NCBI GenBank assembly: GCA_030152805.1
Contig: JASLIG010000077.1
Location: 1-21,263, forward strand
Length of the DNA stretch: 21,263 bases
Reading direction: 5' to 3'
Origin: Solirubrobacterales bacterium
Lineage (GTDB): Bacteria; Actinomycetota; Thermoleophilia; Solirubrobacterales; 70-9
Below are positions 1 to 7,483 of the stretch, piece by piece. The notes below the pieces were generated by a model, which saw nothing but the letters and a program-made list of their open reading frames with translations, searched no databases and had not been told where the DNA came from. The stretch's first letter is position 1; each line of letters starts with the position of its first letter. The translations under genes were made by a program, and so were the position numbers.

Positions 1-116
1 CAGTTACGGGCACCTGTCGATCATAAGGAGAGGGGGAGGGGCTCGGCGGAGCCTCCCCGCTGTTGCTCCGCCGAGCCCCTCCCCATCTCCTTATGATCGA
101 CAGGTGCCCGTAACTG
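1..116. repeat. Long near-perfect inverted repeat (52-bp arms)
   Basis: Bases 1-52 and 65-116 are reverse complements with a single mismatch, around a 12-base spacer (53-64). The right arm includes the GTG start of the dgt-like gene at 104. The left arm begins exactly at base 1. It could form a very stable hairpin in DNA or RNA. Because it coincides with the end of the sequence, a fold-back assembly or amplification artefact is a real alternative to a biological palindrome. Confidence 0.9.
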
Positions 117-1117
117 CCAGCTTCCAGGAGCGCATCTCCGCCTGGGAGGAGGAGTTCCTCGTCGAGGCGGCCACCCGTTCCTATCCGGCGCAGCGCCAGG
201 CCGAGGAGGCCGACAGCCCGCTGCGCACCCCCTTCCAGCGCGATCGCGACCGCATCGTCCACAGCAAGGCCTTCAGGCGGCTCAAGCACAAGACCCAGGT
301 TTTCGTCGCTCCCGAGGGCGACCACTACCGCACCCGCCTCACGCACACGCTCGAGGCCTGTGGGATAGCCCGCACGGTGGCCCGGGCGCTCGGCCTCAAC
401 GAGGACCTGACCGAGGCGATCGGACTCGGCCACGATCTCGGCCACCCGCCCTTCGGCCATGCCGGGGAGGAGGCACTCGACGCGGCTCTGCGCGAGCGCT
501 GCGACACGCGCTTCAAGCACAACGAGCACTCGCTGCGCGTGGTCGAGGTTCTGGAGCGCGACGGACGCGGCCTCAACCTGACCGAGCAGGTGCGCGACGG
601 CATCCTCAACCACACCGGCTCGCGCAAGCCGGTGACGCTGGAGGGGCGGATCGTCAAGTTGGTCGACCGCGTCGCCTACATCAACCACGACATCGACGAC
701 GCGCTGCGGGCGGGCGTGCTGCGCCCCGACGACCTGCCGTCGGCCGAGATCGAGCTGCTCGGCGAGACCGGCTCGGCGCGGATCGACACCCTGGTGCGTG
801 ACATCGTCGCCTGTTCGCAGGCCGAGGGCGACATCGCCCAGAGCGAGGAGATCGGCGGCGCAATGCTCCGCCTGCGCAAGTTCATGTTCGACCGGGTCTA
901 CCTGGGACCAATGGCGCGCGGCGAGCATGAGCGCGTGAAGCGGGCGATGCGCGCCCTCTTCGACCACTACATGGAGCACCCGGACGAGGTCCCCGAGCTC
1001 GATCCCCGCGCCGACCCCGTTCAGCGCGTCGCCGACTACCTGGCCGGGATGACCGACCGCTATTGCATCGCCAAGTACGCCGAGCTGACGATTCCCGAGG
1101 AATCGCTGTGGCACTGA
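104..1117 (+). CDS. dgt: Deoxyguanosinetriphosphate triphosphohydrolase-like protein (HD domain)
   Basis: Predicted cytosolic dNTP triphosphohydrolase of the dGTPase-like HD family, which hydrolyses a dNTP to deoxynucleoside and triphosphate and so affects dNTP pools. The 337-residue length fits the shorter actinobacterial type. The family block RTPFQRDRDRI is at about 41-51, followed by SKAFRRLKHKTQVF. HD-domain metal ligands are likely His81, His110-Asp111 (in GLGHDLGHPPFGH) and Asp188 (KLVDRVAYINHD). The GTG at 104 gives a plausible N-terminus (SAWEEE at about 12-17), but the frame is open to the window edge and the start lies inside the inverted repeat, so the true 5' end is uncertain. 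It overlaps dnaG by 10 bases; dgt next to dnaG is a known actinobacterial arrangement. Confidence 0.9.
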   Translation: MPVTASFQERISAWEEEFLVEAATRSYPAQRQAEEADSPLRTPFQRDRDRIVHSKAFRRLKHKTQVFVAPEGDHYRTRLTHTLEACGIARTVARALGLNEDLTEAIGLGHDLGHPPFGHAGEEALDAALRERCDTRFKHNEHSLRVVEVLERDGRGLNLTEQVRDGILNHTGSRKPVTLEGRIVKLVDRVAYINHDIDDALRAGVLRPDDLPSAEIELLGETGSARIDTLVRDIVACSQAEGDIAQSEEIGGAMLRLRKFMFDRVYLGPMARGEHERVKRAMRALFDHYMEHPDEVPELDPRADPVQRVADYLAGMTDRYCIAKYAELTIPEESLWH

Positions 1118-2886
1118 TCTCGAGCGAGAGCCTGGAGCGGGTCAAGCAGGCCGCCGACATCGTCGAGGTGATCTCGGCCCACACCGACCTGCGCCGCCAG
1201 GGCTCGCGCTGGGTCGGTCTCTGCCCCTTCCACGAGGAGCGAACGCCCTCGTTCTCGGTCGATGCCCAGGAAAAGCTCTACCACTGCTTCGGCTGCGGGG
1301 TCGGCGGCGACACGATCAAGTTCATCGAGGAGAAGGAGGGGCTGGGCTTCGCCGAGGCGGTTGAGCTGCTCGCCGACCGCTACGGGGTGGAGCTCGAGCG
1401 CGAGCGCGAGGACCCGCAGGCGGAGGCGAAGCGCCAGCAGCGGCGGCGGCTTGGCGAGCTGCTCGACCGCACCGCTGGCTTCTATGCCACCTATCTTTGG
1501 GAATCCGAGGAGGCGGCGAAGGCTCGCGAGTACCTGGCCCAGCGCGGACTCGGCGAGGAGGTGCTGAAAGCGTTCGCGGTCGGTTACGCGCCGAGCGCCT
1601 GGGACAAAGTGCTGCTGCGCGGCCAGCGGGCCGGCTTCAAGGTCGAGGAGCTGCGTGGGGTGGGGCTGGTGCAGCGGGGACGGGGCGGCGGCGAGTACGA
1701 CCGCTTCCGCTCGCGAATCATGTTCCCGATCCGCGACCGCCGCGGCCGCACGCTCGGCTTCGGCGGCCGGGCGATGCGTTCCGACCAGGGCGCCAAGTAC
1801 GTCAACACGGCCGAGACCGACTTCTTCCACAAGAGCCGCATGCTCTACGGCATCGACCTCGCCAAGGGCGCAATCGCGCGGGAGGGGCGGGCGGTGGTGG
1901 TCGAGGGCTACACCGACGTGCTCGCCCTGCACCAGGGCGGGATCGAGGAGGCAGTGGGCGTGATGGGGACCGCGATCACCGACGAACAGGTCGCCTCGCT
2001 ATCGGGCATGGTCGACGAGGTGGTGTTGGCGCTGGACGCCGATGCGGCCGGGCAGGAGGCGATGCTGCGCGCGCAGCGGGTCGCCGCGGGGCGCAAGATG
2101 CGTTTGCGTGTTGCGGCGATGCCGGCCGGCGAGGATCCGGCCGAGATGATGGCGACGGAGAGCGGGGCGGAGCGCTTTCGGGCCCTGCTGGAGGGCGCGG
2201 TCGAGCTGACCGAGTTCCAGGTCGGCCTCGTGCTCGATCGCACCGACGTCTCCTCACCGGCCGAGCGGGATCGCGCGCTCGGCGAGGTGGCGCCGATCCT
2301 GGCCAGCCTGGGGGAGAGCATCAGCCGCGACGATCTGGTGCGCCGCGTGGCCGAGCGGCTCGACCTGGAGCCGGCGATGGTGATGGGCCGCGTGGTCGCG
2401 GCGCAGCCGCTCAGCGGGGGGGCGACGGCGGATGTCGCGGCACCGGTCGCGCCCGGGCAGGCGCCGCAGCGAAGCGGCGAGCTGACCTCGCGCGAGCGGC
2501 GCGAGCGGGCGCTGCTGGCGATGTGCATCGCCCTGCCCGACGAGGCCAGGGATTACCTCGGCCGCCTCACCGAGGAGCATCTCTCGCCGCTGGGCTCCCG
2601 TGCCGCGAGCTGGCTGCGCGAGCACCCCAGCGACCCGGCGTCGGACCTGCCCCGCGAGGACGCCGAGCTGGCCGGCTTGATCACCGAACTCGTCATCACC
2701 GCCCACGACGAGCCGGCCTCCTCGGAGGCAATGGAGCTCAACTACCTGCTGCTCGAGCAGCGCCGCATCGAGACGGAGATAGCCTCCGCTGGCGAGCGCG
2801 ACGACTACGAGCGCCGCGCCGCCCTCAGCCGCGAGCGCGCCGCTCTGGTCGAACGCATAGCCCACACCGAGCGCGTAGGCAACTGA
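1108..2886 (+). CDS. dnaG: DNA primase DnaG
   Basis: Synthesises RNA primers for replication and acts with the DnaB helicase at the fork. The 592 residues start at GTG 1108, ten bases before the end of dgt, with GAGG at 1097-1100 as ribosome binding site; a further upstream in-frame start exists but would lie deep within dgt and lacks support. The CHC2 zinc ribbon is at the N-terminus (Cys39, His42, Cys60, Cys63; CPFHEERTPSFSV). The RNA-polymerase core includes the RSRIMFPIRD and GFGGR motifs. The TOPRIM domain shows Glu266 in VEGYTD and Asp310/Asp312 in LDADAAG, the expected metal-binding acidic residues. The C-terminal part from about 450 is the less conserved helicase-binding region. It is probably co-transcribed and translationally coupled with dgt. 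Confidence 0.97.
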   Translation: MALISSESLERVKQAADIVEVISAHTDLRRQGSRWVGLCPFHEERTPSFSVDAQEKLYHCFGCGVGGDTIKFIEEKEGLGFAEAVELLADRYGVELEREREDPQAEAKRQQRRRLGELLDRTAGFYATYLWESEEAAKAREYLAQRGLGEEVLKAFAVGYAPSAWDKVLLRGQRAGFKVEELRGVGLVQRGRGGGEYDRFRSRIMFPIRDRRGRTLGFGGRAMRSDQGAKYVNTAETDFFHKSRMLYGIDLAKGAIAREGRAVVVEGYTDVLALHQGGIEEAVGVMGTAITDEQVASLSGMVDEVVLALDADAAGQEAMLRAQRVAAGRKMRLRVAAMPAGEDPAEMMATESGAERFRALLEGAVELTEFQVGLVLDRTDVSSPAERDRALGEVAPILASLGESISRDDLVRRVAERLDLEPAMVMGRVVAAQPLSGGATADVAAPVAPGQAPQRSGELTSRERRERALLAMCIALPDEARDYLGRLTEEHLSPLGSRAASWLREHPSDPASDLPREDAELAGLITELVITAHDEPASSEAMELNYLLLEQRRIETEIASAGERDDYERRAALSRERAALVERIAHTERVGN

Positions 2887-2932
2887 TCAAGTAGACAAAA
2901 CGCTTCGTTTACCGTCCGCGCCAATCAGCATC

Positions 2933-3634
2933 ATGCCCGGCATGGACAAGGGGTTTCTGGAGGATTGCCTGGCAACGGAGATGTCACTCGACACGATCGG
3001 CGAACTCGTCGGCAAACACCCTTCGACAGTCAGCTACTGGCTGAAGAAGCATGGCCTGAAGGCGGCACATGCCGAGCGTCACGCTCCCAAAGGATCAATC
3101 GACGGGCAGCGATTGCGTGAGTTGGTAGCGCAAGGCCTCCCGATCCGGCGGATCGCGAAGGAGCTCGGCCTGAGCTACTCGACCCTTCGCTATTGGCTCA
3201 AGCGATTCGGTCTCGCAACGGAGCGATCCATTCGTCGCAGGGAAGGGGACGCCGCAAAAGCGGCTGGGCTTCGGAAGGCGTCTCTGCGCTGTGCGGTTCA
3301 TGGCCGCACCACCTTCTTTCAGCGGCCCGATGGTGGGTTTCGCTGTCTCCGGTGCAGCATCGAGGCGGTTTCAGAGCGACGGCGAGCGGTCAAGCGCCAG
3401 CTCGTCGAAGATGCCGGCGGATGTTGCCGCATCTGCGGATTCAACGAGCACCAATCGCCCCTTCAGTTTCACCATCGAGATCCGTCGACGAAGGCCTTTC
3501 AGCTGAGTCAGCGTGGCATCACCAGGGGCATCGCTCGCATGCGTACGGAGGCTCGGAAGTGCGTGCTGCTGTGCGCGAACTGCCACGCCCTCGTTGAGGC
3601 CGGTGTCAAGGAGGTGCCTGTCGAAGCGCGGTAA
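2933..3634 (+). CDS. Double-HTH, zinc-ribbon, HNH endonuclease-like protein
   Basis: A 233-residue protein with a modular layout. Two similar helix-turn-helix units lie at about 18-42 and 68-94; both carry S(T/Y)(V/S)xYWLK-like recognition helices. A small zinc ribbon follows (Cys120, His123, Cys138, Cys141). The HNH nuclease domain has Cys165-x2-Cys168, His180-His181 in LQFHHRDP, and Cys214-Ala-Asn-Cys217-His218. The likely activity is metal-dependent DNA cleavage or nicking, with the HTH pair giving sequence recognition; the real target is unknown. This resembles a free-standing HNH family that I recall recurring in Actinobacteria. Codon use looks less GC-rich than in dnaG, and it sits just upstream of tRNA-Asn, both consistent with acquisition. 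The start may be ATG 2933 or ATG 2942; neither has a clear ribosome binding site. Confidence 0.85.
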   Translation: MPGMDKGFLEDCLATEMSLDTIGELVGKHPSTVSYWLKKHGLKAAHAERHAPKGSIDGQRLRELVAQGLPIRRIAKELGLSYSTLRYWLKRFGLATERSIRRREGDAAKAAGLRKASLRCAVHGRTTFFQRPDGGFRCLRCSIEAVSERRRAVKRQLVEDAGGCCRICGFNEHQSPLQFHHRDPSTKAFQLSQRGITRGIARMRTEARKCVLLCANCHALVEAGVKEVPVEAR

Positions 3635-3636
3635 AG

Positions 3637-3655
3637 TTATCCGGCTGCCGGGTAA
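3637..3655 (+). terminator. Short stem-loop after the HNH gene
   Basis: An 8-bp stem (3637-3644 with 3648-3655, one T-G wobble, 3-base loop) begins two bases after the HNH stop codon and is followed by TCCTT. It could end HNH transcription before the tRNA gene. There is no clean T-run, so the call is modest. Confidence 0.4.
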
Positions 3656-3675
3656 TCCTTGGTAGCGCAAATCGG

Positions 3676-3750
3676 TCCGGGGTAGCTCAATTTGGCAGAT
3701 GCGCTCGGCTGTTAACCGAGAGGTTGTGGGTTCGAGTCCCACCCCCGGAG
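3676..3750 (+). tRNA. tRNA-Asn (anticodon GTT)
   Basis: The cloverleaf can be drawn by eye. A perfect 7-bp acceptor stem joins 3676-3682 and 3743-3749, with G3750 as discriminator. The anticodon stem is perfect (3704-3708 with 3716-3720) and the loop carries GTT at 3711-3713. The T-stem is a perfect 5 bp around TTCGAGT. The D-stem (GCTC, 3685-3688) pairs with 3698-3702 only if T3700 is bulged, and the D-loop has one T more than the usual AATTGG form. CCA is not encoded. Confidence 0.9.
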
Positions 3751-3779
3751 CTTTCAAGGACGGTTTGCCGCCGGGCGTT

Positions 3780-5012
3780 TCAGGCCGCGGCTTGGGGTTC
3801 TGAGCGTCGGCGGTCCAATGCCAGTTGCTCGACCAGCTCCGCGCCGCGCCCCGAACCGTCGTTGCTCTCGGCCCATGCCGCCAGTGCCTCGGCGCACCGC
3901 TCGAAAGACCTGTCCTCCAGCAGCCGGCGCACCGCCCAGCGCAGTGGGCCGGGCCGGGAGAGGCGCCAGGGCAGCGAGAGCCCGCACCCGGCCCAGGCGA
4001 CCCGCATCGCGGTCTCGCTCATGTCGCCGATGATCGGGCAGATCAGCAGCGGTGTACCGGCGGCCAGGGCGCGGGCGGCGGTACCGTGCCCGCCGTGTGA
4101 GATGACAAGTGAGGCGGCTGGCATCAGCTGGCTGTAGCTGAGCCAATCGACGAGGATCGCGTTGGGCGGCACCTCGATCGGGGTCTGGGGCGCGACGCGA
4201 TTGGTGGTCGCGACCACGCGAACCGGCTCGTCGGCGAGCGCGGCCAGCGCCGTGCGCACCAGATGGTTGTCGGAATCGTGCGCCGTGCTCGGCGCGACCA
4301 GGACCAGCGGCGCATCGCCGGGTGGCAGCTCGATGTCCGGGTGTGAGATCTCGAAGGTCATCGGGCCGGTCACCTCGACTCCAGCAGGCCAGCGCCGTGG
4401 GTACTCGAGCTGGGGAAAGGTTCCGACGAGAGCGAGTTCGGTGCTGATGCCGCCGTGGAAGCGATCTATCGGAGGCAGATCGAGACGAGCGCGCTGGATG
4501 TTCAGATCGCGGCGACCCTGCTCGAGCCCGATGTTCAGGGCGTGCTGACCCGCCCGCCAGACCGCCCGCCCGATCGGCGTGCGCGGCGGCCTCAGTCCCA
4601 CGGCGAAGAAGGGCAGGCCGGGCTCGACGACGGGATAGATGTGGGGGATCAGTGTCGCCAGCGGAATACCCGCCTTCTCGGCCGCCAGCGAGGGCGCCAG
4701 GGTGAGGATGTCGCTGACCACGGCGTGCGGCCTCAACTCCTCGAGCAGAGGCAGCAGCGCCCGCGCCGCCTCGGCCGCGTGCGCGCCCTCCGCCGAGTTG
4801 GGGTCGGGAGGGGGGAACATCCGATATTCCTCGGCGGCGGCGAAGCCAAGGCCGGCCCCCTCGACCGCGGCACGCCGCTCCTCCCAGGTCTCGATCACGA
4901 CCTCGTGCCCGCGCGCGCGCAGCGCCCGCCCCAGCGCGATCGCCGGGAAGACGTGCCCCGCGTCGCCGAATGCCGCGACGAGGAAGCGAAGGCTCTCGTC
5001 GCTTCCGCTCAC
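3780..5012 (-). CDS. GT1-family glycosyltransferase (UGT/MGT type)
   Basis: A 410-residue nucleotide-sugar-dependent glycosyltransferase with GT-B fold, expected to move a sugar onto a small lipophilic acceptor. The N-terminal acceptor domain starts FLVAAFGDAGHVFPAIALG with the typical catalytic-type His20. The C-terminal donor domain carries VISHGGHGTAARALAAGTPLL (His306-Gly-Gly-His-Gly-Thr311), the classic GT1 donor-binding signature, then an acidic GDMSE segment. The acceptor cannot be told from sequence. Start is GTG 5012, with an AGGA that overlaps the TAG stop of the preceding dehydrogenase gene; only six bases separate the two genes, so they form an operon. It converges on the tRNA-Asn gene. 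Confidence 0.9.
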   Translation of the reverse strand: MSGSDESLRFLVAAFGDAGHVFPAIALGRALRARGHEVVIETWEERRAAVEGAGLGFAAAEEYRMFPPPDPNSAEGAHAAEAARALLPLLEELRPHAVVSDILTLAPSLAAEKAGIPLATLIPHIYPVVEPGLPFFAVGLRPPRTPIGRAVWRAGQHALNIGLEQGRRDLNIQRARLDLPPIDRFHGGISTELALVGTFPQLEYPRRWPAGVEVTGPMTFEISHPDIELPPGDAPLVLVAPSTAHDSDNHLVRTALAALADEPVRVVATTNRVAPQTPIEVPPNAILVDWLSYSQLMPAASLVISHGGHGTAARALAAGTPLLICPIIGDMSETAMRVAWAGCGLSLPWRLSRPGPLRWAVRRLLEDRSFERCAEALAAWAESNDGSGRGAELVEQLALDRRRSEPQAAA

Positions 5013-5018
5013 CGGGTC

Positions 5019-5750
5019 CTAGGGAGTGTCGAGTCCCTCGCCCGGGCGGGTGAAGACAATCTCGGGAATGTGGCAGTTGCGCGAGACGCGCAGCAAGAAG
5101 CGGACCGCCTCGCCAAGGTCCTCGGGGCGGATCATTTCCTCACCGGGGACCCGCCCCTTGGCGAACTCGGTCATCGGCGTGTCGACGAAGCCGGGGGCCA
5201 GCGCGGTGCACTGGATGCCGACGCTGCCGACCTCGCGGTGGGTCGACTGGGTGAAGTTGATCACCGCGGCCTTGGTCGCGGCGTAGATCGAGAGCCAGGC
5301 CTGGCCTCCCTTGCCGGCGATCGAGGCGGTATTCACGATCAGAGCCTTGCCGTGCTCACCCCCGGCGGCCTTCAGCATCGGCAGGCCCTCGCGGGTGCCG
5401 ATGATCAGCGCCCGCAGGTTGACGCCGAGCTGCATGTCGAGGTGCTTGGTCTGGATCTCTTCCATCGGTGCGCCGATGCCGACGCCGGCGTTATTGACCA
5501 GCACGTCGAGGCGGCCGTAAGTCTCACGGTGCTTGGCGAAGACCCCGACGACGTCGTCCTCGTCGGTCATGTTGGCGGCGACGCTCTGCACCTCGAGGCC
5601 GTCGGCGCGCAGGCCCTCGCCGGCGCTCTCCAGCTTCTCGGGGCGCCGCGCAGAGACGGTGAGCGCGTAACCCTCCTCGCCGAGAGCCCGCGCGATCGCC
5701 AGTCCGATCCCACTCGACGCTCCCGTAATCAATGCCGCTCGCTCTGCCAA
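5019..5750 (-). CDS. Short-chain dehydrogenase/reductase (SDR)
   Basis: A 243-residue classical SDR, a cytosolic NAD(P)-dependent oxidoreductase. The cofactor-binding TGASSGIG is at 9-16, NNAG at 86-89, Asn111, catalytic Ser143 (NTASIAG) and Tyr156-x3-Lys160 (YAATK). The 'SARR' after strand 2 (33-36) suggests NADP(H) preference, which is inference. The start is TTG 5750, six bases after an AAGGAG; it gives the expected short N-terminus before strand 1. A longer open frame continues upstream but runs antisense through the divergent lipoprotein gene and is not supported. It is the first gene of a two-gene operon with the glycosyltransferase, so it may act on the same substrate pool. The substrate is unknown. 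Confidence 0.92.
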   Translation of the reverse strand: MAERAALITGASSGIGLAIARALGEEGYALTVSARRPEKLESAGEGLRADGLEVQSVAANMTDEDDVVGVFAKHRETYGRLDVLVNNAGVGIGAPMEEIQTKHLDMQLGVNLRALIIGTREGLPMLKAAGGEHGKALIVNTASIAGKGGQAWLSIYAATKAAVINFTQSTHREVGSVGIQCTALAPGFVDTPMTEFAKGRVPGEEMIRPEDLGEAVRFLLRVSRNCHIPEIVFTRPGEGLDTP

Positions 5751-5838
5751 GACCCTCTCCTTCCGCTCTCGTATTACCTCGGACCCTATCTCCCGTCTGC
5801 GAGATGGGCTCCGGCGGCGCTGCAGCGGCGGGTTCGGC

Positions 5839-6936
5839 GTGAATAACATGCCGCCGATGCGCCCTCGCCGAGCCCTCGCTGCCGTCGCCTGCCTGTTTGC
5901 GATGGCGCTCGCGGTGGGTTGCGGAGGAGGGTCCGACAGCACCACTAGCTCCTCTTCGACCACTGCGGAAAGTCGGCCGGCGCCGCCGAAGGGCGATTTC
6001 CCGAGCGCCAACGGAAAGACGCTGCGCGAGGTGCTGGAAGCCGCCGACAGTCCCTCCGACCTGGTGGTATCGCCAGCGGCCCTGGTCTTCTACACCGGCG
6101 AGAACCGCTATCCATTCGGCGTCTTCGAACGCGACCGCACCCAGGTCGCCGACGCGGACGTCGCGCTCTACTTCGCCAAGGTCCCCGGCAAAGCGCCGCA
6201 GGCGCAGGGCGACAAATTCGGCGCCGCCGGCTCGGCCAGTGGCAAAAAGGCCGAAGAAAGAGCGCTGGACGAGCCCGCCGTCGGTCCCTTCCCGGCCTAC
6301 GTCGAATCGCTGCTGACCCAACCCGCTTTCCGTGCTCAGACGACGACCAGCGACCCTGATGCGGCCAGCGTCGTCTACGCGACCAAGGTCGACTTCCCCA
6401 GCACCGGCGAGTGGCGGATTGCCGCCCTGATCAGGAAAGACGGCGAATTGAGCGCGGGGCTGCTGCCGAGCGCGGTCGTCGGCGCCTATGCCAAGGTGCC
6501 GCGGGTGGGCCAGAAGGGGCCGTTGATCCACACGCCTACGCCAGCCGACGTCGGCGGCGACCTGGCGAAGATCACCACCCGCATCCCGCCCGACACGCAG
6601 AACAAGGTCGACTACGCGGACGCCTACGGCGTCGAACCGATCGTGCTCCTTTTCGCCACGCCGCAGTTCTGCCAGAGTCGCGTCTGCGGGCCGGTCGTCG
6701 ACGTCGCCGAGCAGGTCAAGCAGCTCCACGGCGACGATGCCGCCTTCATCCACATGGAGATCTATAAGGACAACGATCCGAACAAGGGAGTGCGGCCGCA
6801 GGTCAGCGCCTTCCACCTGCCGAGCGAGCCGTGGTTGTTTGCGATCGGCCGAGATGGAAGGATCAAGGCTGAGATCGAGGGCGCCTTCGGCGTCGAGGAA
6901 CTTACCCGCGTCGTGAAGGGACTGAGCGGAGAATGA
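5839..6936 (+). CDS. Thioredoxin-fold lipoprotein
   Basis: A 365-residue exported lipoprotein. The basic start (MRPRR), hydrophobic stretch and lipobox LAVGC (Cys28) predict lipid anchoring on the outer face of the cytoplasmic membrane, followed by a Ser/Thr-rich linker. The middle part (about 55-230) resembles nothing I recognise. The C-terminal third is thioredoxin-like: a strand PIVLLFATPQ, then Cys278-x4-Cys283 followed by GP, a region ending in cis-Pro-like LPSEPWLFAIG, and a final helix. The CX4C spacing is unlike the usual CXXC, so redox activity is uncertain. Starts at GTG 5839, ATG 5848 and ATG 5857 are all possible; 5857 gives the neatest signal peptide. Its ATGA overlap with the Hpt gene means translational coupling. 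It is divergent from the SDR gene across 88 bp. Confidence 0.82.
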   Translation: MNNMPPMRPRRALAAVACLFAMALAVGCGGGSDSTTSSSSTTAESRPAPPKGDFPSANGKTLREVLEAADSPSDLVVSPAALVFYTGENRYPFGVFERDRTQVADADVALYFAKVPGKAPQAQGDKFGAAGSASGKKAEERALDEPAVGPFPAYVESLLTQPAFRAQTTTSDPDAASVVYATKVDFPSTGEWRIAALIRKDGELSAGLLPSAVVGAYAKVPRVGQKGPLIHTPTPADVGGDLAKITTRIPPDTQNKVDYADAYGVEPIVLLFATPQFCQSRVCGPVVDVAEQVKQLHGDDAAFIHMEIYKDNDPNKGVRPQVSAFHLPSEPWLFAIGRDGRIKAEIEGAFGVEELTRVVKGLSGE

Positions 6937-7301
6937 GTGAGAAGACCACGAGCACCGACGGCGAGTTGCTGGCCTCCTTCGCGGAGGAGGCCAAACGCCG
7001 CTGCGACGTGATCGCCGCTGGCCTGGCCACCGAGACCACCGACTTCGAGACGATGCGAATCGAGGCGCACGCGCTCAAGGGTGCTGCCGCCGTCATCGGC
7101 CTGCGCCGCCTCGCCGAGCTCGCCGGCCTGATGGAATCCGACCTGGCCGAAGCGAAGAAAACCGGCTCGATCCGCGGCGGCCGCACCCACCAAGTCGCCG
7201 ACGCCGCCAAAGCCATCGCCGAGGGCGCCGCAGCGGCCGCCAAGGGCGAGGAAGAGCCCCCCGACGTGGGCCGCTCCCTAGCGCAGCTCTTCTCCGCCTA
7301 G
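6933..7301 (+). CDS. Hpt-domain (histidine phosphotransfer) protein
   Basis: A 122-residue, mostly helical cytosolic protein. The motif EAHALKGAAAVIGLRRLAELA matches the phosphorylated-histidine helix of Hpt domains, with His46 as the expected phosphoacceptor followed by LKG. Such domains pass phosphate between receiver domains in multistep His-Asp relays, but no histidine kinase or receiver gene lies in the window, so it is an orphan here. The C-terminal part is an alanine-rich helix and an acidic tail. The ATG at 6933 overlaps the stop of the upstream lipoprotein gene, so the two are co-translated. The stop at 7301 is 20 bases before tRNA-Met. Confidence 0.8.
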   Translation: MSEKTTSTDGELLASFAEEAKRRCDVIAAGLATETTDFETMRIEAHALKGAAAVIGLRRLAELAGLMESDLAEAKKTGSIRGGRTHQVADAAKAIAEGAAAAAKGEEEPPDVGRSLAQLFSA

Positions 7302-7321
7302 CGCTACGCTCCCCAGCCAAC

Positions 7322-7395
7322 GGGGCGGTAGCTCAGTTGGTCAGAGCAGCGGACTCATAATCCGTCGGTCGAAGGTTCGAGTCCTTCCCGCCCCA
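7322..7395 (+). tRNA. tRNA with CAT anticodon (probably elongator Met)
   Basis: A complete cloverleaf: 7-bp perfect acceptor (7322-7328 with 7388-7394), D-stem GCTC/GAGC, anticodon stem GCGGA/TCCGT around loop CTCATAA, T-stem GAAGG/CCTTC, discriminator A7395, no CCA. The body looks like elongator tRNA-Met; tRNA-Ile2 (lysidine-modified CAT) cannot be excluded by eye. It does not look like initiator tRNA. Its 3' half is duplicated exactly at 8462-8504. Confidence 0.92.
7352..7394 (+). repeat. Direct repeat, proximal copy (att-like site inside tRNA-Met)
   Basis: This 43-bp block, from the anticodon stem to the end of the acceptor stem, is identical to 8462-8504. Matching TGAA bases follow one position later at both ends. 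Duplicated tRNA 3' ends are the standard core site of tyrosine-recombinase integration. The proximal copy keeps the tRNA intact. Confidence 0.85.
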
Positions 7396-7483
7396 TGAAT
7401 TGACTCGTCCGCCGCAAAGTTGCGCGACAACCGCGTGACTCTGCGCGTCATAGGTGCGCTCGATCCACCTAGCGTCGTGCCCG

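Noticed and set aside
1497..2894. Plus-strand open frame of 465 codons inside dnaG
   Set aside because: An alternative frame of dnaG made of Arg/Gly/Ala; the dnaG frame carries all TOPRIM motifs.
2898..2910. AAACG-CTT-CGTTT mini-hairpin after dnaG
   Set aside because: A 5-bp AT-rich stem is too weak to call a terminator or operator.
4455..5846. Plus-strand open frame of 463 codons
   Set aside because: It is antisense to both the glycosyltransferase and the SDR genes, which have full motifs. Its product is Arg/Asp/Gly-rich with no domain, as expected from the complement of GC-rich coding DNA.
5751..6011. N-terminal extension of the SDR gene
   Set aside because: It would run antisense into the lipoprotein gene and has low-complexity composition; TTG 5750 has a good ribosome binding site and gives the normal SDR N-terminus.
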